A stretch of DNA of 64,000 nt, taken from the NCBI RefSeq assembly GCF_943734655.1, contig NC_071355.1, positions 197,655,939 through 197,719,938 on the forward strand, in the 5' to 3' direction. Below, in pieces: positions 45,427-57,300 of the stretch (its first letter is position 1; each line of letters begins with the position of its first letter). Source of the DNA: Sabethes cyaneus (lineage: Eukaryota; Arthropoda; Insecta; Diptera; Culicidae). The position numbers were made by a program, and so were the translations under genes. Under the pieces are notes generated by a model. That model had not been told where the DNA came from. It worked only from the letters and a program-made list of their open reading frames with translations, and did no database searches.

Positions 45427-45689
45427 TTTAGAATGAAAATTGATAATAAGTACGAAGGTGTTAAGAATAAGTAAGAATTTTTTTTCACGAGTTTACAACC
45501 TTGATTCCCAATCTTTGGAACATTTAGTATTTGGCATTCGTCGAAACAGATCTAGATCGCACCCAAGCAGTGCTAATTGGGCTTGAATATCGTTACAAGG
45601 ACCATATCCATACAAGTTATACATTTGATTTAACATGCGCTTGGCAGGATGGAGCTTGAGAAGTCACCGCGTAGCCTCAAAACTACGTC
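45427..45689. other. Unassigned spacer
   Basis: No recognisable feature before the 7-bp satellite. Confidence 0.35.
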
Positions 45690-47287
45690 TAAGTCTAAGT
45701 TTAAGCACAAGTCCAAGCCGAAGTCTAAGTACTAAGTTTCATGTCCCAAGTCCCAAGTCCGAAATCCTAATTCAAAAAAGTGCCTAGTCCAAGTCCCAAA
45801 AGTCCCAGTTCCTAAGTCACAAGAATCCAAGTCCAAACGTCCCAAAACCCCCAGGTTCCAAGTATCAAGTCCCAAGTGACAAGTACAGAAAGTCCCAAGT
45901 CACATATCATCTGTCACAAGTCCCAAGCCCTAAATCCCAAGACTGAAGTCTCAAGTCCCAAGTTCTAAGTTCCAAATCCCATGCCTCAAATGCCAAATGT
46001 GAAGTTTTAAGTTCTAAAAGTTCCAACATACCCGAAAATCTCAAGTCCCAAAAATTCCAAGTTATAAGTCACAAGTACCAAGTTACAAGTCACGAGTCCC
46101 AAGTCCCAAGACCTAACTTTTATGTCCCACCTCTCCATCCCAATCTCTAAGTCCCATCTCCCATCCAAGTACCATCTCTCAAATCCCAATTCGCAAGTCT
46201 CCCTAGTCCTCAGTTCCAAAAGGCCCAAGACCCAAGTTTCAAGTTCCAAGTCCCAGCTCCCAAATCTCAAGTCTTAAATTTCAAGTTCTAATTCCCAAAT
46301 GTCCCAAATCCCAAGTCCCAAGTCCCAAATCCCAAAACTCCCAAGTTCCAAGTCACAAGTTCCAAGTCCCGAAATCCCCAAAAGCCCCTAGTTCCAAGTA
46401 TCCCAACTCCTTAAACCCCAGTCCCAAAATTTACCCAAGTTACAAGTCCCAAAAGTCCCAAGTTCGAAGTTCCAAATCCAAAGTCTCAAGTCCCAAGTCC
46501 CCAGTTCACAGTTTCAAAAGTCTCAAGACCCCAATTTCATGTTCCGAGACCCAAGTCCCAACAGTTCCGAAAATCCTAAAGGTTTCAAGTTCAAAGTCCC
46601 AAACTTCAAGTCTCAAGATTTCAATTCCAAGTCCAAGTCCTAAGTCCCAAGCCCCAAGTCTCAAAAGTACAAAGTTCCAAGTCCCAAGTTCCAGAACTCT
46701 CAAATTCTCTGTCCCAAGTCTCAAGTCTCAAAACTCTAAAAGCCACAAATTCCGAGTATCATGTCCGAAATCTCCAATCTCCAGCCCCAACATTCCCAAG
46801 TTCCAAGTGACAAAAGTCCCAAGTTCCAAGTCCCAAGTCCTAAGTTCAAAATCTCAAGTCCCCTGTCCCCAGTCCCCAGTCTCAAAAGTCCCAAGTCCCA
46901 TGTCCCATGTACCAAGTTCCAAGTTCCAATTTCCATGTCCCATGTCATAAGTCCCAAGTCCCAATTTCCAATTCCCAAGTTCCAAGTCCAAAGTCTCAAG
47001 TCCCAAGTCCTATAACTCCCAAATTCCCAGGTTTTAAGTATCAAGTCCCAAGCCCCAAGTTCCAAATACTTTGTCGCGAGTGCCCAATCCGCAGTCCCAA
47101 AAGTTCCAAGACCCAAGTTTCAAGTCTCAATTCGCAAGTCACAAGTCCAAAGTCTCAAGCCTCAAGTCCCAAGTCACCAATCCCCAGTTCAAAGATCCAA
47201 GTTTCAAGTTTCAAGTCCCAACTCCCAAAACCCAAGTCTCAATTCCCAATGCCCAAGTCCCAAGTTTCTAGTTCCAAATCCCAAGTC
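45690..47287. repeat. Degenerate AAGTCCC satellite, left block
   Basis: About 1.6 kb of 7-bp words around AAGTCCC with many substitutions (AAGTTCC, AAATCCC, AAGTCTC) and spacing changes. It continues as a near-perfect array at 53320-53801, on the other side of the nested SINE and LTR element. Apparent frames of up to 140 codons here are repeat translation. Confidence 0.85.
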
Positions 47288-47351
47288 AAAAACGGAAAGC
47301 CGAGGGTATATACGTCTTTAAGAACTTGAACCTTCTTTATCGACAGACTTC
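47288..47351 (-). mobile_element. tRNA-derived SINE, 3' part (split by the LTR element)
   Basis: On the minus strand this is the tail of the SINE whose head is at 53162-53318: GAAGTCTGTCGATAAAGAAG onward, ending ...CGGCTTTCCGTTTTT. The LTR element inserted within it, duplicating CTTC. A near-match CCAAATNCCAAGTC outside both SINE ends may be its own target duplication, but the satellite makes that ambiguous. Confidence 0.65.
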
Positions 47352-47718
47352 AGTTAACACAGCAAACAAATATCCCTCCCGCATAGAAGCGAAACCATCA
47401 AGGAGTGGAAATTCTTAATGTTGTTTTCCACTCCTGTCGTAAAACACCCGGCACGCACATCTGGCAAGATCGCATCCCAGCGCAGCGTGGGAAAAGTAGA
47501 ATATGGAAACCGTGGGAAACCACGCTATCACTCTCTCCGCTTTCCACTATTCCAGTGCACCGATCGATGCAGCGTGGGAGGTAGGAATAACCGTGTAGAG
47601 GTAGCAGCTAGGCTAGGTTAAGAGTGCTAGAATTAAGGAAAATCAGTTTGTAACTCGGTAGTGAATAAAGAGGACGTAAGTCCTTTTTCCTTAAGTTCAC
47701 CATGTCTTTTTATTAACT
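47352..47718 (+). repeat. 5' LTR
   Basis: 367 bp, AGTTAACACAGC...TTTATTAACT. A compact, less A+T-rich segment contains GATCGATGCAGCGTGGGA. By comparison with 52795-53161 I find no difference. Confidence 0.9.
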
Positions 47719-47736
47719 GGCGCCCGAATAGGGACC
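47718..47736 (+). promoter_or_regulatory. Primer-binding site, tRNA-Lys type
   Basis: TGGCGCCCGAATAGGGACC directly at the LTR edge (first T shared with it). It differs by one base from the complement of the tRNA-Lys 3' end used by many retroelements. It primes minus-strand DNA synthesis. Confidence 0.8.
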
Positions 47737-47757
47737 AGTAGTGTGAAATTAAGTTAA

Positions 47758-48204
47758 ATGGTGAAAAGTGCAGTGAAACCACCAAGTAGAGTTGCAACGC
47801 TAGAGTTTCGCAACCGCTTGGAAAAACATCTTGCACCAGATAGCGGAACTGTAAGAGGATTTCCGCATCTGTCATCTTTGACCAAATCTGGTCTGACCGC
47901 ACTCTGCAGCCGTACGAGTCAGGTCCCGGAGTATCCAGAACAGCTAGCAACTCGTATTTGGAGAAAAGGAAAACTACCGGTCGTACTGGGAGGACAGAAA
48001 GTCACACGCTGGTTCCACCTCGACCTGGTTTCAATTGCAACCCGGCAATTGGTCGAGATCAACAAGATAATAGGACCCGTCAACACTCTGAACACGCGCT
48101 TGAAAGGATCTCCAGATTTTCCACTGGAAGAGGATTGGAAACGGAGTCTACGTGTCCCGCAGTCTCCGTGGCATACCCACGAGATGTTCAGAATTATATT
48201 GTAA
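47758..48204 (+). pseudogene. gag-like ORF, truncated
   Basis: 148 codons starting 22 bases after the primer site, where gag is expected. Basic and proline-containing; no zinc knuckle is visible. Real gag proteins of this family are several hundred residues, so this is a broken N-terminal piece. An overlapping frame (47958-48227) may hold shifted continuation. From 48230 to ~49140 only stops and A+T-rich sequence are seen, so most of gag and protease is lost. Confidence 0.4.
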
Positions 48205-49149
48205 GTAAAAATCAAACATCTATTTAGAAAACTAACACAAGTGAAAATCAAAATAAATAAAAAATAATAACCAATTAACAAAGTAGTAACTAATAACAAC
48301 AAAGTGAAGTGAATTTAAATTATTTTTATCAAACATTCTGGTTAAATTCATACACCTAGAAGAATTAAAATCCTCCGACATTAAATCGTGTGTTCCACTG
48401 GTAACAAAACGCAGTGCTAACTTTTGACAAGCATAAATTGCTTGACCGTGCGTAAGTTAAGTTTACTTGACAAAATAGATGAAATTTACATTCGCGACGA
48501 TTCTGGCGAAGTATTCGTATTTGTATAATTCATCGCATTCGAAAGAGTGAGAAATTTGCAATACTTTACGAGAACTAGAAGTAGTTATTGACATATCAAA
48601 ATTCATCAACATACACTTCACGAAATAAACAAAATACAAATTCGCAACGATCACTAGCCAGATTATAAAAAACAGCTGTTGAATAACCCAGCAAAAATAG
48701 CAAAATTTAAAAAAATACCTCTTGACTATCTCAGTCCTGACGACAAATCGCCTTTCACCACTAAGATGATTGCAGAAACCAGAACTACTGACGGACTAAT
48801 CTAGTTAGCTAATTTCAAATAATTGATTTTTCAGTAATTAATACTGAATCGAAGTTTTGCTCTGACGACAAATTGTACGACTTTATAAACTGAACTAGAA
48901 ATAAATGCAATACAAATGCATCAAACATCTTCAAATTATTTTTTAAGATTGTTTAAATTGTAAACAGTTTAACAGAATATGAGAAGCGTTACAGGATAGT
49001 TGAAGAATATGATTGTATGGAGTTTTTTTTTCGGCTTTACAGTCACAAAAAATAACAGAACAATAGTGTTTTTTCTCTTCTATCAACGTTTTAAATAATA
49101 TATATCCTTTTTCAAGACCCTACAAAATATAGACATTTTTAATTCGTCA

Positions 49150-51720
49150 TGGTTCAAACATTTCCTTTGCCATATAATTCATACCCTCAATCACTCAACT
49201 TCTGACTTAAGACTTAAGAATAAACAGATTGAAAAACTACTAAATGACAGCATAATAAGACCATCCCGACTGGATCAATCAAATAAAAAGAGGTATTGAC
49301 TAGTTATAAACTACCAAGAAGTCAATCCAAAGACTATCAGCGATAAATATCCTATCCCTGATACCTCAACTGTTTTAGCTAACAATAACTATTTCACAAC
49401 GTTAGCCCTAACATCTGGATTTCACCAGATCCCAATGTCACAATAAAATATAGAAAAAATGACATTCTCCGTCAACAATGGCAAATACGACTCAGTGCTT
49501 AAAATTATCAGTTGATACTCATAAAATTGAATATCAACTCGCTCTCCATGTAGCTGATATTTATCAGCATGAAAATCAATTTCAATATCCAGTCACGATA
49601 TTATTGGAACAGATAATCATTATTCCATCTCTAAAACTGAATATCAAATATCAGTATCAACGAATTTGAAAATGATACTCAATATCAAAAATGTCAGTTA
49701 TATCTCGAGGTGTTGATATTTTCACTAAGCGTTGTTTTCACCATAAACGTTTGATTTCAACGCAAATCGCACAAACAATTATCTCAACTTTAAAGGAAAT
49801 TGTCATCACAAAGCCTTCTGCAATCTGTTGCGTCCCAATCCACTAGAATATAAATATTCAGTGCAATGCGCTGAAACTGATATTCATATTATGAATACGC
49901 ATTATGAATTTCTCAAAACGAATACACAGCAACATCGAAATTCAGCGGCTTAGTATCAATGAATTTTTATTCCAATGATATTCATATTCCTTCTAGAAAA
50001 AAGAATTTTGATATTGTATTAACTCAAAATCAATCATTTTGAGTTTCGATAAAGTGATTTTTTCCAGCACATACGAGTTCATTCGATTACCATTTAAACG
50101 GATAAACGCACCTTCTATTTTTCAAAGAGTAATGGGTGATATACTACGAGAACATATTGAAAAATATTGTCATGCTCACATTGATGATTTCATTATTTTT
50201 GGAAAAGCGTTCCATGAGCAGTTGGAAATTTTAAAAATTATCCTTAAAACACTGCGAAAATTCAAAATTTAGCCTGATAAATCAGAATTTTTGAAAAGCA
50301 AAATCGAATTTCTAGGATTTATCGTTCCAGAAAGTTCTTAAACCAAACTCTATTCATGTATGTCAAATGCATTCAAAATATCCAAAACCAATTTTTTTGA
50401 AAAAGATTTAAGATTCCTCAGACTATCCGGATATTATAGACGTTTTGTAAAAGAAGCCTTTGACAAAACTTTTAAGAGGAGAGGATGGCCACAGCCAAAT
50501 AAAAAAAAAACAAATTTAATCTAATGATGTTCTAGCTTTTTCAGAAAACCGTTCCTTACTACTTGCGATAAAGCACTAGGATCTGTGCTTTCTCAACAAT
50601 TTTACGACGGTGAACGTCCAATAACTTTTATTTCCAGGACAGAAGAAAATTACGCAACCGACAAAACATCTTCACGGATCATCGTCCACACTTTCATCGT
50701 TCACACTTTCTCCAAAAATTAACAAAAATCCTTTCCCGAAGAACATGATTATCAAATGTTCTATAAACCCGGAAAATCCAACGTCGTAGCTGACGCGCTA
50801 TCCCGAATCCAAATCAAATCCTTAACTCCCACTCAACACTCGGCTGATGACGACGATAGTTGTTTCTTACCATTAACTGAAGCTCCCATAAACGTTTTTC
50901 GTAACCAGTTAATCTTTCAAATCGGAAAAAGATCAACAGATCAGCACATCGTCCCATTCGAAAGACATAACAGACACATCCCTACGGAACCGAGCTTCCC
51001 AAAGCAGTTCCTTAAAGCGAAATTAAAACAATTTTTCAATACCGCAATAATGAATGGCATTTTTACAAACGAACCAACTATGTGAAATATTCAGGAAATT
51101 CATAAAGAACAATATAACTCAAAAATATTTAAAGCTAAAGTTAAAGTTTTTCCAAAACCCGTATAATAGATCTTAATAGTGAAGAAGAACAATTAGTAGA
51201 AGTAAAAACCACTCAATTTCGTTAATCGAAATACTAAAGAAAATTCAGAACAAATAAAAAAAATACTTCTCACAAATGCACAAGTTAGTTTTGAAAATAA
51301 CAAAAACACAAATAATGCAACATGTTAATACATACTAGATTTGTAAAACAAAAAATATGAACTATAAAAATAAAATAAACAAAACCTCAACAATTTCTTC
51401 AAGTCAAAACTCATACTCATCCTGGAGAAATAATACATATAGATTTGCTTCAATATTCAATTTTTCTTTAGAAAACTTTTCAAAACACCCGTTAATAAAT
51501 CTGAGACTAACGGTCAAGTAGAAAGTCTACACTTAGAAAAATAGCTAGATATATAAAGTCAGTCAATCCTGACATTACTGTTTAAAGTCTTATTCAAGAA
51601 GCAACACACACATATAAAAGTCTATACACTCTTTTATAAAAAACATCAAGAAATATTTATTTAGGAGAGAATACAAATGACTTTTCAAACGAAACACTAA
51701 CAGAGATTAGAAACCGTAAC
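49150..51720 (+). pseudogene. pol relic: RT, RNase H and integrase pieces
   Basis: In order: RT fingers (NYQEVNPKTISDKYPIPD near 49300; LALTSGFHQIPMSQ near 49420; MTFSVNNGKY ending at 49484), interrupted by the 49493-50070 insert. RT resumes with YEFIRLPFKRINAPSIFQRV and HIDDFIIFG (the YxDD-type catalytic box, Y replaced by H) at 50070-50200, then KSEFLKSKIEFLGFIV. RNase H-like TCDKALGSVLSQQFYDGERP lies near 50560-50630. FYKPGKSNVVADALSRI at 50756 marks the RNase H/integrase junction. A degraded integrase core with ETNGQVESLH is at 51510-51540. Many stops and deletions; no active polyprotein. Its domain order is Ty3/gypsy. Confidence 0.85.
49493..50070. mobile_element. 578-bp MITE-like insertion in the RT region
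   Basis: Separates two adjoining RT segments. The left end is CAGTGCTTAAAATTATCA; the right end, inverted, is GTGCTGGAAAAAATCA, apparently lacking the outer CA. The flanks ATACGACT (49485-49492) and ATACGAGT (50071-50078) agree at 7 of 8 bases, suggesting an 8-bp hAT-type duplication. The interior is rich in GATATTCATATT words. Confidence 0.65.
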
Positions 51721-51724
51721 AATA

Positions 51725-52727
51725 AACCAGCCACTCCACGACATTCTCGACGATTGAATGCTATAGGAACCGCATGGAAATTGATATCCAGAACACCAGA
51801 CGCCGATGATCAGAGAATCCTCATCTCAAATCTCAATACGCCCATTCAACAAAACAATAATCATGTTGTGATCAACGAGGTGATAAGTCGCCGTATAGAA
51901 ACAATAACGGACATTACCAACCGACTGCTTAGGATGAAAAAAAAAATATACAAGCACAGTTAAACAAACACGACATCCATATCGTATCATTCGAGCAACT
52001 ACTCTCTCGATCAACCGCACAAGTAACGATGAATTCAATTCACCTAACTTATATACTAAAAGATCCACAGTTAACAAAAACAATTTTCGAATACAACTAC
52101 ATTGATTCCATTATTAGAAACGACAAACGAATCACGATGAAACAGAATTACCTTTTAAGAAATGATACTGAAACCTACGAATTCAATCAAGGTTGTAAAG
52201 ATATCGGTGAATATTTCTTGTGTGACAAATCGATGCTAAGCCATACCCCAGAGTGCATTCACTCTAATTGTACGGTCAAAAACACTTATTCCAACGGTCT
52301 AATAAAACGAATAGATGAAGCCACAGTACTAATAAACGATGCTGTCGCAGATGTCACATCAAATTGCAGCAACGCTAATAAGACTCTGACCGGTTCGTTC
52401 CTAATACAATTCGGGAATTGCAGTTTACGAATCAATGGAGAATATTACGCAAATTTGGAGACTATCGCTCCAGGAAACACGTTCTACCCGACTATTGGAC
52501 TTCACATCGACGAGCACCACCTGATAGACGCTCCCCCGGTCGAATACTTGCAACAGCTCACTCTGAAACACCGCGAGCAGCTCCAGTTACTGCACGAAGG
52601 ACACGATTTGTTTAATTGGAAATTCAATATATTCGGATCCATTGGAACTTCGGTAATTGTGACCCTGATAATTATCATTATCTTTTGTTATCTCTCCAGC
52701 AAACCAAAGACCAGCATCAAAGTCTAA
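51725..52727 (+). pseudogene. Envelope-like gene, transmembrane part, frame broken
   Basis: Errantivirus-type env, acquired in this lineage from an insect-virus fusion glycoprotein family (established knowledge). The first segment (51725-51963) shows an Arg-rich potential protease site followed by a start of the membrane-anchored subunit (GTAWKLISRTPDADD). The second frame (52029-52727, 232 codons) has several N-glycosylation sequons (NCT, NCS, NKT) and Cys residues. It ends with a hydrophobic anchor (IGTSVIVTLIIIIIFCYL) and a short basic tail. The two segments are in different frames; a run of ten A at 51937-51946 is the likely place of the break. The surface subunit upstream is not recognisable. 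Confidence 0.75.
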
Positions 52728-52783
52728 CCATCCAAAGAACAGCAGTCATCGGCATCCAATCGACTTTGCGGAAAAAGTCATTT

Positions 52784-52794
52784 AAGACGAGAGG
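52784..52794 (+). promoter_or_regulatory. Probable polypurine tract
   Basis: AAGACGAGAGG directly before the 3' LTR, the expected plus-strand primer position. Purine-rich but interrupted by one C. Confidence 0.5.
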
Positions 52795-53161
52795 AGTTAA
52801 CACAGCAAACAAATATCCCTCCCGCATAGAAGCGAAACCATCAAGGAGTGGAAATTCTTAATGTTGTTTTCCACTCCTGTCGTAAAACACCCGGCACGCA
52901 CATCTGGCAAGATCGCATCCCAGCGCAGCGTGGGAAAAGTAGAATATGGAAACCGTGGGAAACCACGCTATCACTCTCTCCGCTTTCCACTATTCCAGTG
53001 CACCGATCGATGCAGCGTGGGAGGTAGGAATAACCGTGTAGAGGTAGCAGCTAGGCTAGGTTAAGAGTGCTAGAATTAAGGAAAATCAGTTTGTAACTCG
53101 GTAGTGAATAAAGAGGACGTAAGTCCTTTTTCCTTAAGTTCACCATGTCTTTTTATTAACT
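52795..53161 (+). repeat. 3' LTR
   Basis: 367 bp, identical to the 5' LTR as far as I can read base by base. Confidence 0.9.
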
Positions 53162-53318
53162 CTTCGCAACCGGTTATCAGAGTACAGGAAAATTACGGGG
53201 CTAGTGCAAAAATCCTATTGACTATTGCGGCACCGCCCAGTCGAGATTCGAACACACGACAACTGGCTTGTTGGACCAGCATCGTACCCTGGAGCTAACT
53301 GAGCGGGCGCCCAAATGC
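53162..53318 (-). mobile_element. tRNA-derived SINE, head (split by the LTR element)
   Basis: The minus strand begins GGGCGCCCGCTCAGTTAGC (A-box-like region TTAGCTCCAGGG), has an anticodon-arm-like CTGG...CCAG hairpin and B box GTGTTCGAATCTC. It then runs into the body TGCACTAGCCCCGTAATTTT. It continues after the LTR element at 47351 downward. Total SINE length is ~220 bp. Confidence 0.7.
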
Positions 53319-53319
53319 C

Positions 53320-53801
53320 AAGTCCCAAGTCCTAAAACTCCCAAGCTCCAAGTCCCAAGTCCCAAGTCCCAAGTCCCAAGTCCCAAGTCCCAAGTCCCAA
53401 GTCCCAAGTCCCAAGTTCCAAGTCCCAAGTCCCAAGTCCCAAGTCCCAAGTCCCAAGTCCCAAGTCCCAAGTCCCAAGTCCCAAGTCCCAAGTCCCAAGT
53501 CCCAAGTCCCAAGTCCCAAGTCCCAAGTCCCAAGTCCCAAGTCCCAAGTCCCAAGTCCCAAGTCCCAAGTCCCAAGTCCCAAGTCCCAAGTCCCAAGTCC
53601 CAAGTCCCAAGTCCCAAGTCCCAAGTCCCAAGTCCCAAGTCCCAAGTCCCAAGTCCCAAGTCCCAAGTCCCAAGTCCCAAGTCCCAAGTCCCAAGTCCCA
53701 AGTCCCAAGTCCCAAGTCCCAAGTCCCAAGTCCCAAGTCCCAAGTCCCAAGTCCCAAGTCCCAAGTTCCAAGTTCCAAGTTCCAAGTCCCAAGTCCCAAG
53801 T
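53320..53801. repeat. Near-perfect AAGTCCC satellite, right block
   Basis: Almost 70 tandem copies of the heptamer AAGTCCC with only a few TTCCAAG variants near the ends. Because 3 x 7 = 21 nt, all frames can stay open, producing long repetitive pseudo-ORFs on both strands; I treat none as coding. Confidence 0.95.
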
Positions 53802-54250
53802 CTGTAATCCGAGTTATTAGTTTGGGAACGCGATTGACATGTGATAAATTCAACATTCTAAAAAATTGTGGTGCGGTTTTTCAATTTTGCATACATCATT
53901 TTGTAAAAACAAAACAAACCAAAAACTTACAAGTGTGGTAAGTTTTTGAACGTATTGCTTTATTTCAACGTTTAGTGTTTAGTGTTTCTTGTTCAATTTA
54001 AGAAGTTCTTCGCAATCCGGTTTAGGTTCATGGCAATTCAATCAGGAACAACAATAAAAGAAATCATTCCTATCTAGGGGTTATCTGCTAAACGCCACGG
54101 ATCAAAAGGATATATCAATGAATGACAACCTAACTAACTGACCCTAATCCGGCGATCTAACCTGAATGTGCGGTAAGTCAACAAGAAGATTGTCCCTACA
54201 AACTATTAAACCAGTGAAAACAGATTATTGGAATTCATTTTGAATACTTA
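53802..54250. other. Unassigned sequence
   Basis: No recognisable feature. Confidence 0.35.
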
Positions 54251-54391
54251 CAGGGTAACCACCTATTTTTGACCCGTTCAGCAGCTGTACATAATTTGGA
54301 CACTTCCGTTTGATTTCGCAGTAAATGGGGCCCAAAATACGATTTGATTTCGCAGGCTGTTGAGGGGGCCCAAAATACGTTGGTTACCCTA
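54251..54391. mobile_element. Short MITE with AGGGTAACC termini
   Basis: The left end, CAGGGTAACCACCTATTTT, mirrors the right end, which inverted reads TAGGGTAACCAACGTATTTTG. Internal direct repeats TTTGATTTCGCAG and GGGCCCAAAATACG. A third GGTTACCCTATTT copy follows at about 54450. No clear target duplication. Confidence 0.5.
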
Positions 54392-57300
54392 TTTTTTTTT
54401 ATTCTATATTAGAGAGGTTTTCAGCCTGGTTCGCCTCTTTGGTTACCCTATTTGAAAAAGTTATCATGAGTATGAAAGACTAAATCTTCTTTGGTAAATG
54501 TAACAATTTTTACTTCATGTGGGGGTGGGTGGCGTCATTCGTGGCAAAGTATCTTAGTTGGCAATAATTCACTTACAGAGCAATGTTTTAATGCCATTTT
54601 GCGACAAAATAACGTTAAATAATAGCTTCCACCGCCAAAAGAAGATGCTTCATTGCGAATGTGTATAATCTATATGCCAGTATATTCCGTATGGAAACAA
54701 AACGATTCATCAACTCATAAATATCTGATTACCATTCTTGCTTGGATGGAATGCCGGCACATCAGTTCCCGTTCTCGAAGATAGCGGGCAAACATCAGCA
54801 TCATCCTCGTCCATCCCAGGTCGTACGTATGTACCTACCGCGGCACGCGCAATCTGCTACTGAGTGATAAAATGCCGTCACATATGTGCGACGACTTTTA
54901 CTCTCCTTCTCCGATGAGCGGATGCAAGAAATGCGCAAATATTATCACATTGTCGAAAATGTGCGGCTTGTTGGGATCGCGGCCGGCGTCGTGCGTTTTT
55001 CCGGGGCGGCATTGGCACTGTTGTTAGCAGGGTGGGAAGGAAACTCCAACCGGGTAAAAATATGAAACGATTTCGTTTTCCCAGAAAGAATCTCAAATAT
55101 GTGCTTAGCCTGGCTCGCAGCGAGGTTGGCATATATCCCAACGCCCCCCACGCTGTGCGGGAGTCACTTTCCAGAAGAAAGTATTACACTCAGCGCAGCG
55201 GGGGGTTGATTGGGGCTGACGTGAAGCCGTGGAACCGTGGTAACTTGTTTTATTTTTTTTGTGTTCGGAGGAGGAACGTACTTCTAACATGCGATGATAT
55301 ATCTGAATAATATCGTTTTATTAAATTGAATTATGATCCACGTTAGGAGTCTAAGCCGTTTGCTTTTACTTCTTCTGTGTTTTTGGGTTGTTCTTTAATT
55401 CATGAACAATTTCAAATGTAATGTTATTGGTCGAATATGCATGTTTGATGTTTTGTGTTGCAATTTACGAATATAAGAGAGTGTTTATTAGAAATTATAA
55501 GATGGTGCAGTGGTAGATCCATTCTATTTAAATTCAGTGTAATATTAATATTCAAATACCTTGAGCAAATTATTAGCATGATTATCATATGATTCCTACA
55601 ATATTGTGTAATTTTTAATCTTTTTGAACACATTTTAGCAAGAGAAATCGTTTATCAAACGTGGCTGCAATAAATTCACAGTAAATTTATTTGATTTAAG
55701 CATATTTAGCTTAGGTGCAACGAACCGATGCAGAATTGGTCACAAAAAGATAATTTATCAGCGGTCAGTTGGTGCATATGTTTTTTTTGCGTGCCCATAT
55801 TCAGTGATCGGGACGGGAAACATAAACTCTCGTAGTTATGGTATTGTAATTACAAAATTTACCACAACCAAAATATGTACGCACACATTCCCATCCACAT
55901 TCAGCTCAACACATGCTTATGGGTGCCCACTAACAGGCACGTACAAATCAACAGTCAGTGAGCTGTCAGTTCGCAATATACTAAATTACGCACGTGGAAC
56001 GTCGTCCTGCTGAGACCACAATGGGGCGGTCCAGTGGTTCCTATTCTGCTATTATTGCCGAGTTCCTGCCAGTCATGTTTCCCCTAACGCAGCAGCAGCA
56101 GCAGCCAGCGTAGAGGCACGAGATGGGAAACATCTGCTGCAGCCAAGTGCACGTGGTCGCGAGTTGGGGATTAGCTCCAGTGCAAATGTTAATTAAACCA
56201 ATTGCCGCGCTAAATGTGCCGGATGTCAAACAGAGAAATGAATAGTAACGTGCGTTACACCGCACATTTGTTTGGCAGCCTATTTTGCTGGTGCTTGATT
56301 TGCCAATAATTTTTTTCTGAACCAGCAGAAAAAACCCCGAGCCTTGTTTCAATATTATTCAATGGGTAGCAATCAATTACGAACCACAGTGACGGAACAT
56401 TGTCGGATTGGGTTTTGTTTGTACAAACGACGATTATTACTTTGTGTACCAACTAATTTGCAGCCGAGCTGGGCGTACACCGCGGATTTGTTCCATTCCG
56501 ATGCATTGTAATTATTTACACAGTGTGTGAAAATTATTTCAACACTTTAACGATCTGTTTGCGCTCGAATGCGTTGTCGTGTGGGATCATATGCTGTTAT
56601 CATTGTATTTATAAAACATTAATTTTCGTTTTTATTATTTCCTTCTGGATTATTGTGGTTAACCATTGAACTTTTGCTCTGAAATTTCAAATTACATTAC
56701 GAAAAACCGTCATAACGAACCTTTTCTTATTCTATTACTTCAAACGGAAGTAACTGAAAGCTGTAACAGAAGGTTCTCTTTTCCTAAGAAAAGAAAAATA
56801 TTCTCCAGCGGATAACCATTATCCATCTGACATAATTTTCGCATCACCATGACAAGAGATTGCTTTCGGGCTAGAATTCAATATTTCATCGCAATCATGT
56901 CCGGGCCAGCTGGTGCCGCGCTCCGATGCCGGTTAGCCCAAAAAATGGCAGCTTCGTGGGGACAATCGTTCGAGTCGGGTTTATTTTCACCCGTGTCGAG
57001 GCCGTGGGTTACGACACGTGCGCGATTGAAGCAGAGAGAGACGAAACGATCAAACTGCGCCAAAAGTGTTGAGATCTAACTTTTGAACTTTTTTCGCTGT
57101 TTTTCTTGTTCTTAGGTTGTCTGTGTCGTGCTGTAACACAGGACGACACGATGGAGCAGCCCAGCTGTGTACGACATAATTCAGCGCTTTTGCAGAGAGG
57201 TGATTAGGAATTCAGACTCCCTCCCCCTGTGCCTGCGGGGTGCTGGGTCGATTGTTTTTTTTTCTGCTGTGGGTGAAAGCTGCATATGCTACCCAGGATG

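Larger units (their letters stand above)
47352..53161 (+). mobile_element. Gypsy-type LTR retrotransposon with env remnant
   Basis: 5.81 kb, flanked by a 4-bp duplication CTTC (47348-47351, 53162-53165), the size usual for gypsy/Ty3 elements. The LTRs are 367 bp, start AGTTAA and end TTAACT, and read as identical. Order: LTR, tRNA-Lys-type primer site, gag-like frame, pol (RT, RNase H, integrase) with many stops, env-like C-terminal ORF, LTR. The pol-then-env order and AGTTA...TAACT ends are those of insect errantiviruses. The interior is decayed and also interrupted by a MITE-like insert, so this copy is defective. Confidence 0.9.

Noticed and set aside
46736..47329. Repetitive 126-140-codon frames
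   Set aside because: Same heptamer satellite in degenerate form.
47418..47621. 67-codon frame found twice (also at 52861)
   Set aside because: Lies wholly within the two LTRs.
53222..53856. Long frames of 165-187 codons on both strands (PKSQVPS and LGLGTWD repeats)
   Set aside because: Pure translation of a 7-bp satellite, open in several frames at once; not genes.
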